64,000 nucleotides of DNA. Origin: Kineobactrum salinum (GTDB taxonomy: Bacteria; Pseudomonadota; Gammaproteobacteria; Pseudomonadales; Halieaceae). Location of the stretch: NCBI RefSeq assembly GCF_010669285.1, contig NZ_CP048711.1, positions 3,472,001 through 3,536,000 of the forward strand. The letters run 5' to 3'. Positions 47,460-57,897 of this stretch are shown here, piece by piece (positions within the stretch are counted from its first letter, which is position 1; each line of letters begins with the position of its first letter). The notes under the pieces are model-generated. The model worked only from the letters and a program-made list of their open reading frames with translations, was not told where the DNA came from and did not search any database. A program made the position numbers and the translations under genes.

Positions 47460-48542
47460 ATGTTGTTGTTCCTGGCAGAGTACCTGACCCAATTCGTAAG
47501 CGGTTTCCAGGCATTCCAGTACCTGACTTTGCGGGGCATCCTGGCGGCCGGGACGGCGCTGGTGATATCGCTGCTGGTGGGGCCGGGGATGATCCGCCGC
47601 CTGAACCACTATCAGGTGGGCCAGGCCGTGCGCGACGACGGCCCGCAGAGCCACCTGAGCAAAACCGGGACCCCCACGATGGGGGGCGCGCTGATTCTGG
47701 TGGCGATCGGGGTCAGCAGCCTGCTGTGGGCTGACCTGCGCAACCCCTACATCTGGATCAGCATCGGTGTTACCGCGGTGTTCGGCGCGGTGGGCTGGGT
47801 CGATGACTACCGCAAGGTTGTGGAACGCGATTCCCGCGGCCTGCCGGCGCGCTGGAAATACCTGTGGCAGTCGCTGGCCGGGCTGGCTGCAGCGCTCTAC
47901 TTGTACATTGCCTTCGATACCCCGGTGACCACCGAGCTGTACGTACCTTTTCTCAAGGACTTTGCCTGGAGCATGGGGCCGCTGTTCGTGGTGCTGGCCT
48001 ACTTCGTGATTGTCGGCGCCAGCAACGCCGTCAACCTGACCGATGGCCTGGACGGTCTGGCCATCCTGCCCACCGTGATGGTGGCGACGGCGCTAGGGGT
48101 GATCGCCTACCTGACCGGACGGGTGGATTTTGCCGATTACCTGCATATTCCCTACGTGGCAGGCAGTGGCGAGCTGGCCGTGTTCTGCGGTGCGATAGCC
48201 GGTGCCGGCCTGGGCTTTCTGTGGTTCAACACCTATCCGGCGCAAGTGTTCATGGGCGACGTCGGTGCGCTGGCACTGGGGGCCGCACTCGGCACGGTGG
48301 CGGTGATCACCCGCCACGAAATCGTGTTCTTCATCATGGCCGGCATATTTGTGCTGGAGACGGTCTCGGTGATTCTGCAGGTGGCCTCCTTCAAGCTCAC
48401 CGGCAGGCGCATATTCAGGATGGCGCCCATTCACCACCATTTCGAATTGAAGGGCTGGCCGGAGCCGCGCGTCATCGTGCGGTTCTGGATTATTACCGTG
48501 ATGCTGGTCCTGTTCGGGCTGGCGACCTTGAAACTGCGTTAG
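47460..48542 (+). CDS. mraY: Phospho-MurNAc-pentapeptide transferase MraY
   Basis: MraY moves phospho-MurNAc-pentapeptide onto undecaprenyl phosphate to make lipid I in the inner membrane. The 360-residue product has about ten helices and the catalytic aspartates in [20 protein letters not shown] and [20 protein letters not shown]. The Mg2+/nucleotide loop is in [15 protein letters not shown] and [18 protein letters not shown]. The start is the ATG directly after murF; an upstream open frame only repeats murF. Confidence 0.98.
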   Translation: MLLFLAEYLTQFVSGFQAFQYLTLRGILAAGTALVISLLVGPGMIRRLNHYQVGQAVRDDGPQSHLSKTGTPTMGGALILVAIGVSSLLWADLRNPYIWISIGVTAVFGAVGWVDDYRKVVERDSRGLPARWKYLWQSLAGLAAALYLYIAFDTPVTTELYVPFLKDFAWSMGPLFVVLAYFVIVGASNAVNLTDGLDGLAILPTVMVATALGVIAYLTGRVDFADYLHIPYVAGSGELAVFCGAIAGAGLGFLWFNTYPAQVFMGDVGALALGAALGTVAVITRHEIVFFIMAGIFVLETVSVILQVASFKLTGRRIFRMAPIHHHFELKGWPEPRVIVRFWIITVMLVLFGLATLKLR

Positions 48543-48560
48543 GGCGAGAGTGAATCGATC

Positions 48561-49916
48561 GTGACACAGGATCTGATAGCAAGCAGTGGCAGCGTGGTCG
48601 TAGTCGGCCTCGGCGCCACCGGTTTGTCCTGTGCCCGCCATCTGCAGCGGCTGGGGCGGCGCTGCTGTGTCATCGATACCCGTGAGGAACCACCTGGGCT
48701 CGCCGCAGCGCGGCGGGAGTTCCCGGAGTTGGCGCTGTTTGCCGGTGAAATTCCCGACGCCGTGCTGGACGGCGGTGGCGAGTGGGTCGTCAGTCCCGGT
48801 ATTGCGCTGGATGATCCGTTGCTGGAACGGGCGCGCGCAGCCGGGGCCGATATCATCGGCGACATCGATCTGTTCATGCGCGAGGCCGCGGTGCCGGTGG
48901 TCGGGATAACCGGGTCCAACGCCAAGTCCACGGTCACCGCGTTGCTGGGCGAGATGGCGGCGGAAGCCGGTCTCACTGTTGCCGTGGGAGGCAATCTCGG
49001 TACCCCGGCGCTGGATCTGCTGGCGCCGGAATGCGAGCTGTATGTACTGGAACTGTCCAGCTTTCAACTGGAGCGCGCCGGATCACTGGGATTGGCGGTG
49101 GCTACCGTGCTCAATATCAGCGCCGACCATCTCGATCGCCACGGCACCTTGCCGCGCTACCACCAGGCCAAGCACAGGATCTTCCGTGGCTGCCGCAAGG
49201 CAGTGGCGAATCCCGACGATCCGCTGACCCTGCCGTTGGTGGCTGCCGACGTGCCGGTGATCAGCTGGCATCTGCGGGAGCCGGACCTGGGCGGCTTCGG
49301 CCTGCGCGACATCGACGGCAGCGAGACTCTCTGCTTCGGCTTCGAGCCGCTGTTGCCGGTGGCGGAACTGGGCATCAGTGGCCGCCACAACGTGGCCAAT
49401 GTGCTGGCCGCTTTCGCCCTCGGCTATGCCGCCGGGCTGTCGCAGCAGGCGATGATTGTCGCCGCGCGTCGATTTGCGGGTCTGCCGCATCGCTGCCAGC
49501 CGGTCGCAGAGATCGCCGGGGTGCGTTTCATCAATGATTCCAAGGGCACCAATATCGGTGCCACCGCGGCTGCGCTGGACGGGCTGGCTCAGGGGCGCAA
49601 CGTCGTATTGATCGCCGGCGGAGTGGGCAAGGGCGCCGATTTCCGCCAGCTGCGCCCGGCGGTGGAGATCCACTGCAAGGCGCTGATCCTGCTGGGCGAG
49701 GCCGCCGCGGAGCTGCAGTATTGCCTGCAGGACGTGGCGCCGGTGCAATTGGCCGCCGACATGGCCGAGGCTGTGCGCCTGGCTGCCGCGCTGGCCATTG
49801 CCGGGGACGTGGTACTGCTGTCTCCGGCCTGCGCCAGCTTCGACCAGTTCAGCGGCTATTCCGCCCGTGGCGACGCCTTTGTCGCCGCAGTGCGAACTCT
49901 GGAGGAGGCGCGCTGA
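48561..49916 (+). CDS. murD: UDP-MurNAc-L-alanine:D-glutamate ligase
   Basis: MurD adds D-glutamate as the second stem residue. The 451-residue product has the N-terminal Rossmann motif VVVVGLGATGLSCARHLQRL, the ATP loop VVGITGSNAKSTVTALLGEM, and the C-domain with FINDSKGTNIGATAAALDGL and LLSPACASFDQFSGYSARGD. Note that the loop reads GSNAKST, a normal MurD variant. The start is GTG at 48561; the stop shares an A with the ftsW ATG. Confidence 0.97.
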   Translation: MTQDLIASSGSVVVVGLGATGLSCARHLQRLGRRCCVIDTREEPPGLAAARREFPELALFAGEIPDAVLDGGGEWVVSPGIALDDPLLERARAAGADIIGDIDLFMREAAVPVVGITGSNAKSTVTALLGEMAAEAGLTVAVGGNLGTPALDLLAPECELYVLELSSFQLERAGSLGLAVATVLNISADHLDRHGTLPRYHQAKHRIFRGCRKAVANPDDPLTLPLVAADVPVISWHLREPDLGGFGLRDIDGSETLCFGFEPLLPVAELGISGRHNVANVLAAFALGYAAGLSQQAMIVAARRFAGLPHRCQPVAEIAGVRFINDSKGTNIGATAAALDGLAQGRNVVLIAGGVGKGADFRQLRPAVEIHCKALILLGEAAAELQYCLQDVAPVQLAADMAEAVRLAAALAIAGDVVLLSPACASFDQFSGYSARGDAFVAAVRTLEEAR

Positions 49917-51058
49917 TGGTGGTGGCTACGCGCAATGGACTGGACGCGCCCCTGTTGCTGCTGGGCACCGCCCTGTTGCTGGTGGGCATGGTGGCGATCA
50001 GCTCCGCTTCCATTGAATATGCCGACTGGCATTACGGGGACGGCTGGTTTCACGCCCGCCGCCATCTTGTTTATGTGGTGCTGGCCGCCGCGGCTGCCGC
50101 TGTGGTGTACCGGCTGCCGCCGGCTTTCTGGCTGGCCACCGGCTGGCTGTGGCTGCTGACCGGCACCGGTTTGCTGGTGCTGGTCCTGCTGCCCGGCATC
50201 GGCAAGGATGTGAATGGCTCCCAGCGCTGGCTACCGATAGGCCCGTTCACGCTGCAGCCCTCGGAGTTCGCCAAACTGGCGGTCGTCATTTACCTGGCGG
50301 GTTATCTGGTACGCCAGACGGAGCAGGTGCGTACCCAGTGGCAGGGCTTTCTCAAGCCGGTGGGGGTGCTGGCCCTGGTGACGGTGCTGCTGATGGCGGA
50401 GCCCGATTTTGGTGCCACCGTCATCGTGGTGGTGACCGCCTTCGGCATGCTGTTTCTGGCCGGTGTGAAGCTCACGCATTTTCTGTCGGTACTGCTGGTG
50501 AGCATGCTGGGATTGCTGGCGCTTGTGTTTGCCGCGCCCTACCGGATGCAGCGCTTGATCACCTATACCGATCCCTGGGCGGACCCGTTCGGCAGCGGCT
50601 TCCAACTGATCCAGTCGCTGATCGCGTTTGGCCGGGGCGAATGGCTGGGCGTCGGCCTCGGCAACAGTGTGCAGAAGCTGTTCTATTTGCCCGAGGCCCA
50701 CACCGACTTCGTGTTCTCGATCTGGGCGGAGGAAACGGGTTTCCTCGGCGCGATGCTGGTGATTGGCCTGTTCACTGCCCTGGTGGCGCGCATTCTCTGG
50801 GTTGCCCGCCGCGCCGAGGTTGCGGGGGAGCATTTTGGAGCCTATCTGAGTTACGGCGTCGCGCTGGTGTTGTCGGGCCAGGCCTTCGTCAATATGGGGG
50901 TCAGTTCCGGGCTGCTGCCGACCAAGGGACTGACGCTTCCGTTTGTGAGTTACGGCGGTACCAGCCTGATCGTCTGCTGTTGCATGCTGGCGCTGGTGTT
51001 GCGTATCGAACGCGAGTTGCCCGGTGCCGCCCGGCCGCAGAGGAGGCCACGCCAATGA
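49916..51058 (+). CDS. ftsW: Septal lipid II polymerase FtsW
   Basis: FtsW is the SEDS-family peptidoglycan glycosyltransferase of the divisome. The 380-residue polytopic protein has about ten helices, and the catalytic aspartate lies in EAHTDFVFSIWAEETGFLGA. Other SEDS motifs are GSQRWLPIGPFTLQPSEFAK and LLPTKGLTLPFVSYGGTSLI. The first ATG overlapping the murD stop is used; upstream open sequence is murD out of frame. Confidence 0.97.
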   Translation: MVVATRNGLDAPLLLLGTALLLVGMVAISSASIEYADWHYGDGWFHARRHLVYVVLAAAAAAVVYRLPPAFWLATGWLWLLTGTGLLVLVLLPGIGKDVNGSQRWLPIGPFTLQPSEFAKLAVVIYLAGYLVRQTEQVRTQWQGFLKPVGVLALVTVLLMAEPDFGATVIVVVTAFGMLFLAGVKLTHFLSVLLVSMLGLLALVFAAPYRMQRLITYTDPWADPFGSGFQLIQSLIAFGRGEWLGVGLGNSVQKLFYLPEAHTDFVFSIWAEETGFLGAMLVIGLFTALVARILWVARRAEVAGEHFGAYLSYGVALVLSGQAFVNMGVSSGLLPTKGLTLPFVSYGGTSLIVCCCMLALVLRIERELPGAARPQRRPRQ

Positions 51059-52155
51059 GCCGGGCGCCCCTCATCCTGATGCTGGCCGGCGGTACCGGTG
51101 GCCACGTCTACCCGGCGCTGGCGGTGGCGGAAGAGCTGCGCGCACGCGGCTTCCGGGTGGAGTGGGTCGGCACCCGACGCGGTCTGGAGGCGCGGGTCGT
51201 GCCGGCGGCCGGCATCACGTTGCACACGCTGCCGGTGCGCGGTGTGCGGGGCAAGAATCCCCTGCATCGACTGCTGGGCCTGTGGCTGCTGCTGTGGTCC
51301 TCGCTGCTGGCGCTGAGCTTGGTGCTGAGGCGCCAGCCGGCCTGCGTGATCGGCATGGGTGGTTATGTGGCCGGCCCCGCCGGGCTGGCGGCGTGGCTGC
51401 TGCGCCGGCCACTGCTGATTCACGAGCAGAACGCGGTGGCCGGGACCACCAATCGCCTGCTGGCGCCGCTGGCGCGGCGGGTGCTGTGCGGCTTTCCCGC
51501 GGCCTTCAAGGACGACCGCCAGGTGGCGGTGGTGGGTAATCCGGTGCGCAGGGAACTGTTGGACACCGCGGCGCAGCGGCTGTGGGACTACCACGGCCAG
51601 CGCCCGCTGCGACTGCTGGTGCTGGGGGGCAGCCTTGGCGCCCAGCCGCTGAACGAGTTGCTGCCGGACGCGCTGCGCAAACTGCGCAAGCGGCCGGAGG
51701 CTGTGAGCGTCGACGTCTGGCACCAGGCGGGTGCGGCGCATCTGGAAACCCTGCTGCGCGAATACGGCCCGATGCTTGACCAGGGAGTGCAGGTCAGCGC
51801 TTTTATCGACGATATGGCACAGGCCTACGGCTGGGCGGATCTGGTGATCTGCCGGGCGGGCGCACTCACTGTGTCGGAACTGGCGATCATGGGCCGGCCG
51901 GCGCTGCTGGTGCCGCTGCCCCACGCCATTGATGACCACCAGACCTGGAATGCCCGCGCGCTGGCCGATCGCGGCGGTGCGCTGCTGCTGCGCCAGGGTG
52001 AACTGCAGGCGCAGAACCTGGCCGCGATGCTGGCGGGCTACATCGCCAATCCGCAGCGGCTGGCGGCTATGGCGGCAGCGGCCTCAGCTGCCGGCCAGCC
52101 ACAAGCCACGGTACGGGTCTGTGATACCTGCGAGGAGTTGCTGCGCGATGGCTGA
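51055..52155 (+). CDS. murG: Lipid II synthase MurG
   Basis: MurG transfers GlcNAc from UDP-GlcNAc to lipid I on the cytoplasmic face of the inner membrane. The 366-residue GT-B protein has the G-loop [40 protein letters not shown], the third G-loop [19 protein letters not shown] and [20 protein letters not shown]. The start overlaps the ftsW stop by four bases, and its 3' end overlaps murC by eight. Confidence 0.98.
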   Translation: MSRAPLILMLAGGTGGHVYPALAVAEELRARGFRVEWVGTRRGLEARVVPAAGITLHTLPVRGVRGKNPLHRLLGLWLLLWSSLLALSLVLRRQPACVIGMGGYVAGPAGLAAWLLRRPLLIHEQNAVAGTTNRLLAPLARRVLCGFPAAFKDDRQVAVVGNPVRRELLDTAAQRLWDYHGQRPLRLLVLGGSLGAQPLNELLPDALRKLRKRPEAVSVDVWHQAGAAHLETLLREYGPMLDQGVQVSAFIDDMAQAYGWADLVICRAGALTVSELAIMGRPALLVPLPHAIDDHQTWNARALADRGGALLLRQGELQAQNLAAMLAGYIANPQRLAAMAAAASAAGQPQATVRVCDTCEELLRDG

Positions 52156-53584
52156 TCGGAATGTCTACAGTGTGCCCGAGATGCGCCGCATTCGCCGCAT
52201 CCACATGATCGGGATTGGCGGCGCCGGCATGAGCGGTATCGCCGAAGTACTGGTCAACCTGGGCTATGAAGTGGCGGGATCCGACCTGCGGGCCAGTTCG
52301 GTGACCGAGCGCCTGCAGCGCAAGGGGATCGCGGTGCATTTTGGTCACGCCGCGGCGAATATCCACGCCGCGCATGTAGTGGTCAGTTCCAGCGCGGTGA
52401 GCGATGACAATCCCGAGGTGGTTGCCGCCCGCGCGGCCCGCATTCCGGTAGTGCCACGGGCCGAGATGCTGGCCGAGCTGATGCGCTACCGCCACGGCAT
52501 TGCGGTGGCCGGGACCCACGGCAAGACCACCACCACCAGCTTGATAGCGGCAGTATTTGCCGAGGCCGGGCTGGATCCGACCTTTGTCATCGGCGGCCTG
52601 GTAAACAGTGCCGGCAGCAATGCCCAGCTGGGAGCCAGCCGCTTCCTGGTCGCTGAAGCTGACGAGAGCGATGCCTCCTTCTTGCACCTGCAGCCGATGG
52701 TAGCGGTGGTCACGAATATCGAAGCCGACCACATGGAAACCTACGGCGGAGATTTCGCGGTATTGCGCAGCACTTTTCTCGAATTTTTGCACAACCTGCC
52801 CTTCTACGGCCTGGCAGTATTGTGCCTGGATGACCCGGTGGTGGCGGGGCTGCTGCCGGAGCTGTCGCGGCAGTTCCTGACCTACGGTTTTGCCGAGACA
52901 GCGGACTACCGCATCAGCGCGGTGCGCGAAATGGGCCTGAACACGGCCTTCACCGTACACCGGCCCGGTGGCCTGGCACCGCTGCCGGTGCAGTTGAACA
53001 TGCCGGGCCGGCACAATGTGCTCAACGCGACCGCGGCGATCGCGGTGGCCTGCGATGAGGGCCTGGACGATGCCGCGATCCAGCGCGGCCTGGCGGCGTT
53101 TGGGGGCGTTGGACGCCGCTTCAGCCAGCTGGGTGAGTTGCACTTTGCCGCCGGCAGCGCGCTGCTGGTGGACGACTACGGCCACCACCCCACCGAAGTG
53201 CGGGCCACGCTGGAATCCGCCCGCCAGGCCTGGCCCGGCCGGCGGGTGGTAATGATCTACCAGCCGCACCGCTATTCCCGCACCCGCGACCTGTACGAGG
53301 ATTTTGTGGCGGTGCTGTCGCGCTGCGACGTACTGCTGCTGCTGGAGGTCTACCCCGCCGGGGAGGAGCCCATTCCCGGCGCCGACAGCCGCAGCCTGAG
53401 CCGCAGTATCCGCCAGCGCGGTCAGGTGGAGCCCATTTTCGTCGAGGCGGTGGCAGCGGTGGCCGGGGTGCTGCGGGACATTCTCCGCGACGGTGACATC
53501 GTGATCACCCAGGGCGCGGGCAATATCGGCCGGCTGGCGCTGGATCTGCAGGCGCTGGACACGCTGGATGAGGTGCAGTCATGA
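52148..53584 (+). CDS. murC: UDP-N-acetylmuramate:L-alanine ligase
   Basis: MurC adds the first stem residue, L-alanine, to UDP-MurNAc. The 478-residue product has [20 protein letters not shown], the ATP loop [40 protein letters not shown] and the C-domain [19 protein letters not shown]. It starts inside the end of murG and overlaps the ddlB ATG. Confidence 0.98.
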   Translation: MADRNVYSVPEMRRIRRIHMIGIGGAGMSGIAEVLVNLGYEVAGSDLRASSVTERLQRKGIAVHFGHAAANIHAAHVVVSSSAVSDDNPEVVAARAARIPVVPRAEMLAELMRYRHGIAVAGTHGKTTTTSLIAAVFAEAGLDPTFVIGGLVNSAGSNAQLGASRFLVAEADESDASFLHLQPMVAVVTNIEADHMETYGGDFAVLRSTFLEFLHNLPFYGLAVLCLDDPVVAGLLPELSRQFLTYGFAETADYRISAVREMGLNTAFTVHRPGGLAPLPVQLNMPGRHNVLNATAAIAVACDEGLDDAAIQRGLAAFGGVGRRFSQLGELHFAAGSALLVDDYGHHPTEVRATLESARQAWPGRRVVMIYQPHRYSRTRDLYEDFVAVLSRCDVLLLLEVYPAGEEPIPGADSRSLSRSIRQRGQVEPIFVEAVAAVAGVLRDILRDGDIVITQGAGNIGRLALDLQALDTLDEVQS

Positions 53585-54512
53585 GCTGGCAACAGGCAAC
53601 CGCGGGCCCGGTGGCGGTATTGCTGGGCGGCCGCTCGGCGGAGCGCGAAGTGTCGCTGCAGACCGGCGCTACCATCGTCGCCGCCCTGGCGGCGCTGGGT
53701 TGTGAGGTGCGGCAGGTGGACCCTGCCGCCGCCGACTGGCTGGCACAGCTGCAGGGCGTCAGTTTCGCGTTCAACGCCTTGCACGGGCCGGGGGCGAGGA
53801 CGGGGTGATCCAGGGGGCACTGGAGACGCTGGGGATTCCCTATTCCGGCTCGGGGGTGTTGGGCTCTGCGCTGGCGATGGACAAGCAGCGCAGCAAGCAA
53901 TTGTGGCAGGGCATCGGTGTCGCCACCGGCGGCTTTGCCACCCTGGCCGCGGATACCGACTGGGACGCGGTCATTGCACGCTTTGGCAAGGTGTTCGTGA
54001 AACCCGCCTGCGAGGGATCCAGTGTCGGCATGGCGCCGGCCGCGGATGCTGACGCGCTGGCGCGCGCCTGGGGCAAGGCATCGGCCTACGGCAACACGGT
54101 ATTGGCGGAGCAGTTTATCGACGGTCCCGAGTACACGGTGGCGGTACTGGGGGAGCGCACACTGCCTTCGATCCGGATGGAAACCGACCGGGAATTCTAT
54201 GACTACGAGGCCAAATACATTGCCGATGACACCCGCTACCACTGTCCCAGCGGGCTGGATGCGGCGGCAGAGGCAGAGCTGGCAGAGCTGGCGCTGGCCG
54301 CCTTCCATTCGCTGGGCTGCACGGTATGGGGCCGGGTGGACACCATGCGCGACCGGGACGGCCGTTTTTATGTACTGGAGGTAAACACCATTCCGGGCAT
54401 GACCTCACACAGCCTGGTGCCGATGGCGGCGCGGGCGGTGGGCATGTCCATGGAGGCGCTGGTGCAGCGCATCGTGGAATTGAGCTGGGAGGGCCGTAAC
54501 GGACATGGTTGA
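53581..54512 (+). CDS. ddlB: D-alanine:D-alanine ligase B, one apparent frameshift
   Basis: DdlB joins two D-alanines for MurF. The N-terminal part ([19 protein letters not shown]) is intact to FNALHGPG, then the frame breaks. The G5 run at 53790-53794 lacks one G, and a sixth restores [20 protein letters not shown] and a 310-residue protein. ATP-grasp motifs that follow are normal: [33 protein letters not shown] and the metal-binding [20 protein letters not shown]. It sits between murC and ftsQ with overlaps on both sides. Confidence 0.96.
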
Positions 54513-55329
54513 AGTGCGCAACGGACATCGCCGTCGCCGTGTCACTGCCGGGGCTACCCGCCGGCGGCCCGCAGCTGCACCGCGGCGGCATCCGTGGCGC
54601 AGCCTGACCCTGCTCGATGGCTGGGTCAACCGGCTGCTGATTCTGGTGGGTGCGGGCATGGTCATGCTGGCAGGCCTGCAGGGTTATATCGCGCTACAGG
54701 AACTGCCGGTGGAGCGGATTGTCGTGTCGGGCAAGCTGCAGCGGATCCAGACCGAAGCCGTGCGGGAGCTGGTGCAGCCGGCTCTGGTCGGCGGCTTTCT
54801 GAGTGCGGATCTTGAGCAGATCAGGCGCCAGCTGCAGACCTTACCCTGGATCTACACGGTGTCGGTACGGCGGCGCTGGCCCAATGCGCTGGAAATCGAG
54901 GTGGTGGAGCAGCTGCCCATTGCGCGCTGGGGGGAGGGCGGTTTCATCAATCACGAGGGCGAGGTATTCCAGTCCAGCCGCGTGGGCGGCAGCGAGGCAT
55001 TGCCGCGGCTGGAAGGCCCGCCCGGCAGTGCCCGCGAGCTGATTGTCAGCTACCAGCAACTGAGCGAATTGCTGCAGCCACTGGAGCTGGAGTTGCGCGA
55101 ACTGAGCCTGGACGAGCGGGGCCATCTGTCAGTGGTACTGCAAGGTGGTATCGAACTGGTGCTGGGCAATACCCGGGTGGTGGACCGCGTACAACGTTTT
55201 GCCGCGGTGTACAGCGCCGAGCTGGCGCCGCGGGTCGATCAGCTGCAGCGAGTGGATTTGCGCTATGAGAGCGGTTTCGCGGTCACCTTCCGCGAGCCGG
55301 CACAGCTGGCGGTGATCACCAATGAGTAG
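54505..55329 (+). CDS. ftsQ: Cell division protein FtsQ
   Basis: FtsQ is a bitopic scaffold of the divisome. The 274-residue product has a basic cytoplasmic tail rich in Arg, one helix (LILVGAGMVMLAGLQGYIAL), then the POTRA domain (VERIVVSGKLQRIQTEAVRE through LPWIYTVSVRRRWPNALEIE) and the FtsQ beta domain (LSLDERGHLSVVLQGGIELV). It overlaps the ddlB stop by eight bases. Confidence 0.97.
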   Translation: MVEVRNGHRRRRVTAGATRRRPAAAPRRHPWRSLTLLDGWVNRLLILVGAGMVMLAGLQGYIALQELPVERIVVSGKLQRIQTEAVRELVQPALVGGFLSADLEQIRRQLQTLPWIYTVSVRRRWPNALEIEVVEQLPIARWGEGGFINHEGEVFQSSRVGGSEALPRLEGPPGSARELIVSYQQLSELLQPLELELRELSLDERGHLSVVLQGGIELVLGNTRVVDRVQRFAAVYSAELAPRVDQLQRVDLRYESGFAVTFREPAQLAVITNE

Positions 55330-55353
55330 GACGGCCGGGGGAGTGAAACTGCC

Positions 55354-56595
55354 ATGGGCGGGGGACAGGAGCAACACATGATAGTAGGTCTGGATATCGG
55401 CACCTCCAAGGTCGTCGCCATCGTCGGAGAGCTGGCGGCGGATGGCAGTATCGAGGTGGTGGGTATCGGCTCCCATCCCTCCAAGGGCATGAAAAAGGGC
55501 GTGGTGGTGAACATCGAGTCCACGGTGCAGTCCATTCAGCGTGCAGTGGAAGAGGCAGAGCTGATGGCGGGCTGCCAGATTCACTCGGTCTATGTGGGCA
55601 TTGCCGGCAGTCACATACGCAGTCTGAATTCCCACGGTATCGTCGCCATTCGCGATCGCGAGGTCTATCCCGCCGATCTGGAACGGGTCATAGACGCGGC
55701 CCAGGCGGTGGCCATACCGGCCGATCAGAAGATCCTGCACATCCTGCCGCAGGAGTACGTGATCGACAACCAGGAGGGGATCAAGGAGCCGCTGGGCATG
55801 TCCGGCGTACGCCTGGAAGCCAAGGTACACCTGGTGACCTGCGCGGTGAACGCCGCCCAGAATGTCGAGAAGTGCATCCGTCGTTGCGGCCTGGATGTGG
55901 AGGAAATCATCCTTGAACAGCTGGCATCCAGCTATTCGGTACTGACCGACGATGAGCGTGAACTGGGGGTCTGTCTGGTCGATATCGGCGGCGGTACCAC
56001 CGACATTGCGATCTTCACCGAGGGCTCGATCCGCCACACCGGGGTGATCCCGATCGCTGGCGACCAGGTGACCAACGATATCGCGATGGCACTGCGAACA
56101 CCGACGCAGTACGCGGAGGAAATCAAGATCAAGTACGCCTGCGCGCTGACCCAGCTGGCCGGCCCGGACGAAACCATCAAAGTGCCCAGTGTGGGTGACC
56201 GGCCGCCCCGGGATCTGTCCCGCCAATCGCTGGCCGAGGTGGTGGAGCCGCGCTACGACGAACTGTTCACGCTGGTGCAGGCGGAACTGCGCCGCAGCGG
56301 TTTCGAGGACATGGTCCCGGCCGGTGTGGTGCTCACCGGTGGCACTTCCAAGATGGAGGGTGTGGTGGAGCTGGCGGAGGAAATATTTCACATGCCGGTG
56401 CGGGTGGGTTACCCGCAATCGGTGAGGGGCCTGAACGATATTGTCCGCAATCCGATCTACGCCACTGGCGTCGGCTTGCTGCAGTACGGGCAGAAGCATG
56501 CGAGTGAGCGCAGTACCAACGCTGGCCGCAGTGGCACTGCGACCAGCGAGGGACTGCTGGCCAGGCTCAGAGCCTGGCTACAGAGCAATTTCTAG
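55354..56595 (+). CDS. ftsA: Cell division protein FtsA
   Basis: FtsA is the actin-like membrane tether of FtsZ. The 413-residue product has MIVGLDIGTSKVVAIVGELA, the ATPase motif LVDIGGGTTDIAIFTEGSI, GVVLTGGTSKMEGVVELAEE and a C-terminal amphipathic helix (LLARLRAWLQSNF) for membrane binding. The start at 55354 gives an eight-residue leader before MIVGLD, as in pseudomonads; the ATG at 55378, with AGGAG close by, is an alternative. Confidence 0.97.
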   Translation: MGGGQEQHMIVGLDIGTSKVVAIVGELAADGSIEVVGIGSHPSKGMKKGVVVNIESTVQSIQRAVEEAELMAGCQIHSVYVGIAGSHIRSLNSHGIVAIRDREVYPADLERVIDAAQAVAIPADQKILHILPQEYVIDNQEGIKEPLGMSGVRLEAKVHLVTCAVNAAQNVEKCIRRCGLDVEEIILEQLASSYSVLTDDERELGVCLVDIGGGTTDIAIFTEGSIRHTGVIPIAGDQVTNDIAMALRTPTQYAEEIKIKYACALTQLAGPDETIKVPSVGDRPPRDLSRQSLAEVVEPRYDELFTLVQAELRRSGFEDMVPAGVVLTGGTSKMEGVVELAEEIFHMPVRVGYPQSVRGLNDIVRNPIYATGVGLLQYGQKHASERSTNAGRSGTATSEGLLARLRAWLQSNF

Positions 56596-56637
56596 ACGTT
56601 TTTTTGAGCAGCAAACTGCCGCGCCCCGGGGCGCGGC
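56560..56637 (+). promoter_or_regulatory. Two hairpins and a T run between ftsA and ftsZ
   Basis: GCCAGGCTC (56560-56568) pairs with GAGCCTGGC (56570-56578) at the end of ftsA. A T7 run lies at 56599-56605. A perfect 20-bp palindrome GCCGCGCCCCGGGGCGCGGC follows at 56618-56637, ending 23 bp before the ftsZ ATG. The first stem is too far from the T run (20 bases) to be a textbook terminator. The second could protect or sequester the ftsZ leader. The arrangement might set the ftsA:ftsZ ratio. Confidence 0.5.
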
Positions 56638-56660
56638 ACCACAGCAAGGGGAGATATACC

Positions 56661-57827
56661 ATGTTTGAACTAGTCGACAACGTACCTCAAAACGCGGTCA
56701 TCAAAGTCATCGGCATCGGCGGTGGCGGCGGCAATGCCGTAAAACACATGATTGACAACCAGGTGGAGGGCGTGGATTTTATCTGCGCGAACACTGACGC
56801 CCAGGCACTGTCCGATATTCGCTCCAAGACTGTGCTGCAGCTGGGTGGTGAAATCACCAAGGGCCTGGGCGCCGGGGCCAATCCGGATATCGGCCGCGCG
56901 GCAGCAATGGAAGACCGGGAGCGTATTGCCGATGCATTGCGCGGCGCGGATATGGTCTTCATCACCGCCGGCATGGGCGGTGGCACGGGCACCGGGGCCG
57001 CCCCCATCGTCGCCGAAATCGCACGCGAGCTGGGCATTCTCACGGTGGCTGTGGTGACCCGCCCGTTCCCGTTCGAGGGCAAGAAACGCCTGCAAATCGC
57101 GCTGGAAGGCGTCAGCGAGCTGCAGCAGCATGTGGACTCACTGATCACTATTCCCAACGAGAAATTGCTGGAAGTTCTGGGAAAAAGTACCAGTTTATTG
57201 GATGCCTTCAAGGAAGCGAATGATGTATTGTTGGGCGCAGTTCAGGGTATCGCCGACCTGATTATCCGCCCCGGCATGATCAACGTCGATTTCGCGGATG
57301 TTCGTACGGTGATGTCCGAGATGGGCATGGCGATGATGGGAACGGGCAGTGCCAGGGGCGAAAACCGCGCCCGCGAGGCTGCCGAACGCGCCATTAACAG
57401 CCCATTGCTGGACGACATTGATTTGCGCGGAGCGCGCGGCATATTGGTGAATATCACCGCCGGCCTCGATCTGTCACTGGGAGAATTCTCAGAAGTCGGT
57501 GACACCATCGAGGAATTCGCCTCCGACGACGCAACAGTGGTAGTGGGCACAGTGATCGATCCGAACATGTCGGATGAAATCAAGGTCACTGTGGTCGCTA
57601 CAGGGCTGGGGGGCGAAGTGGCAAGGGCGACGTTGCAGGTGGTGGAGTCAGCAACTCCACGGCCGTCGGCAACGGTTTCGGAGCCCAATTACAAGGACTT
57701 TGACCGTCCGCCGGCCATGCGCAGGGCGCGCAGCGGCGCAAGTGGCAAGGCACCAGCCAGTACGGCTGAAGCTGGCGGCGAGGATTATTTCGATATTCCT
57801 GCGTTTCTGCGCCGTCAGGCAGACTAG
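56661..57827 (+). CDS. ftsZ: Cell division protein FtsZ
   Basis: FtsZ is the tubulin-like GTPase that forms the Z ring. The 388-residue product has the nucleotide site GIGGGGGNAVKHMI, the tubulin signature GMGGGTGTGAAPIVAEIARE, the T7 loop NVDFADVRTVMSEMGMAMMG and the C-terminal partner-binding tail DYFDIPAFLRRQAD. A strong GGGGAG lies seven or eight bases before the ATG; the frame extends upstream without a better start. Confidence 0.99.
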   Translation: MFELVDNVPQNAVIKVIGIGGGGGNAVKHMIDNQVEGVDFICANTDAQALSDIRSKTVLQLGGEITKGLGAGANPDIGRAAAMEDRERIADALRGADMVFITAGMGGGTGTGAAPIVAEIARELGILTVAVVTRPFPFEGKKRLQIALEGVSELQQHVDSLITIPNEKLLEVLGKSTSLLDAFKEANDVLLGAVQGIADLIIRPGMINVDFADVRTVMSEMGMAMMGTGSARGENRAREAAERAINSPLLDDIDLRGARGILVNITAGLDLSLGEFSEVGDTIEEFASDDATVVVGTVIDPNMSDEIKVTVVATGLGGEVARATLQVVESATPRPSATVSEPNYKDFDRPPAMRRARSGASGKAPASTAEAGGEDYFDIPAFLRRQAD

Positions 57828-57897
57828 CAAGTCAGGATCGGCACTCTGATCGGCCTGTCTTGCAATGTGTGAGACACAGGATACGGGTGACGGGACT

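Noticed and set aside
55129-56499. A 456-codon open frame antisense to ftsQ and ftsA
   Set aside because: Its His- and Gln-rich composition is typical of antisense shadow translation; both sense genes are fully supported.
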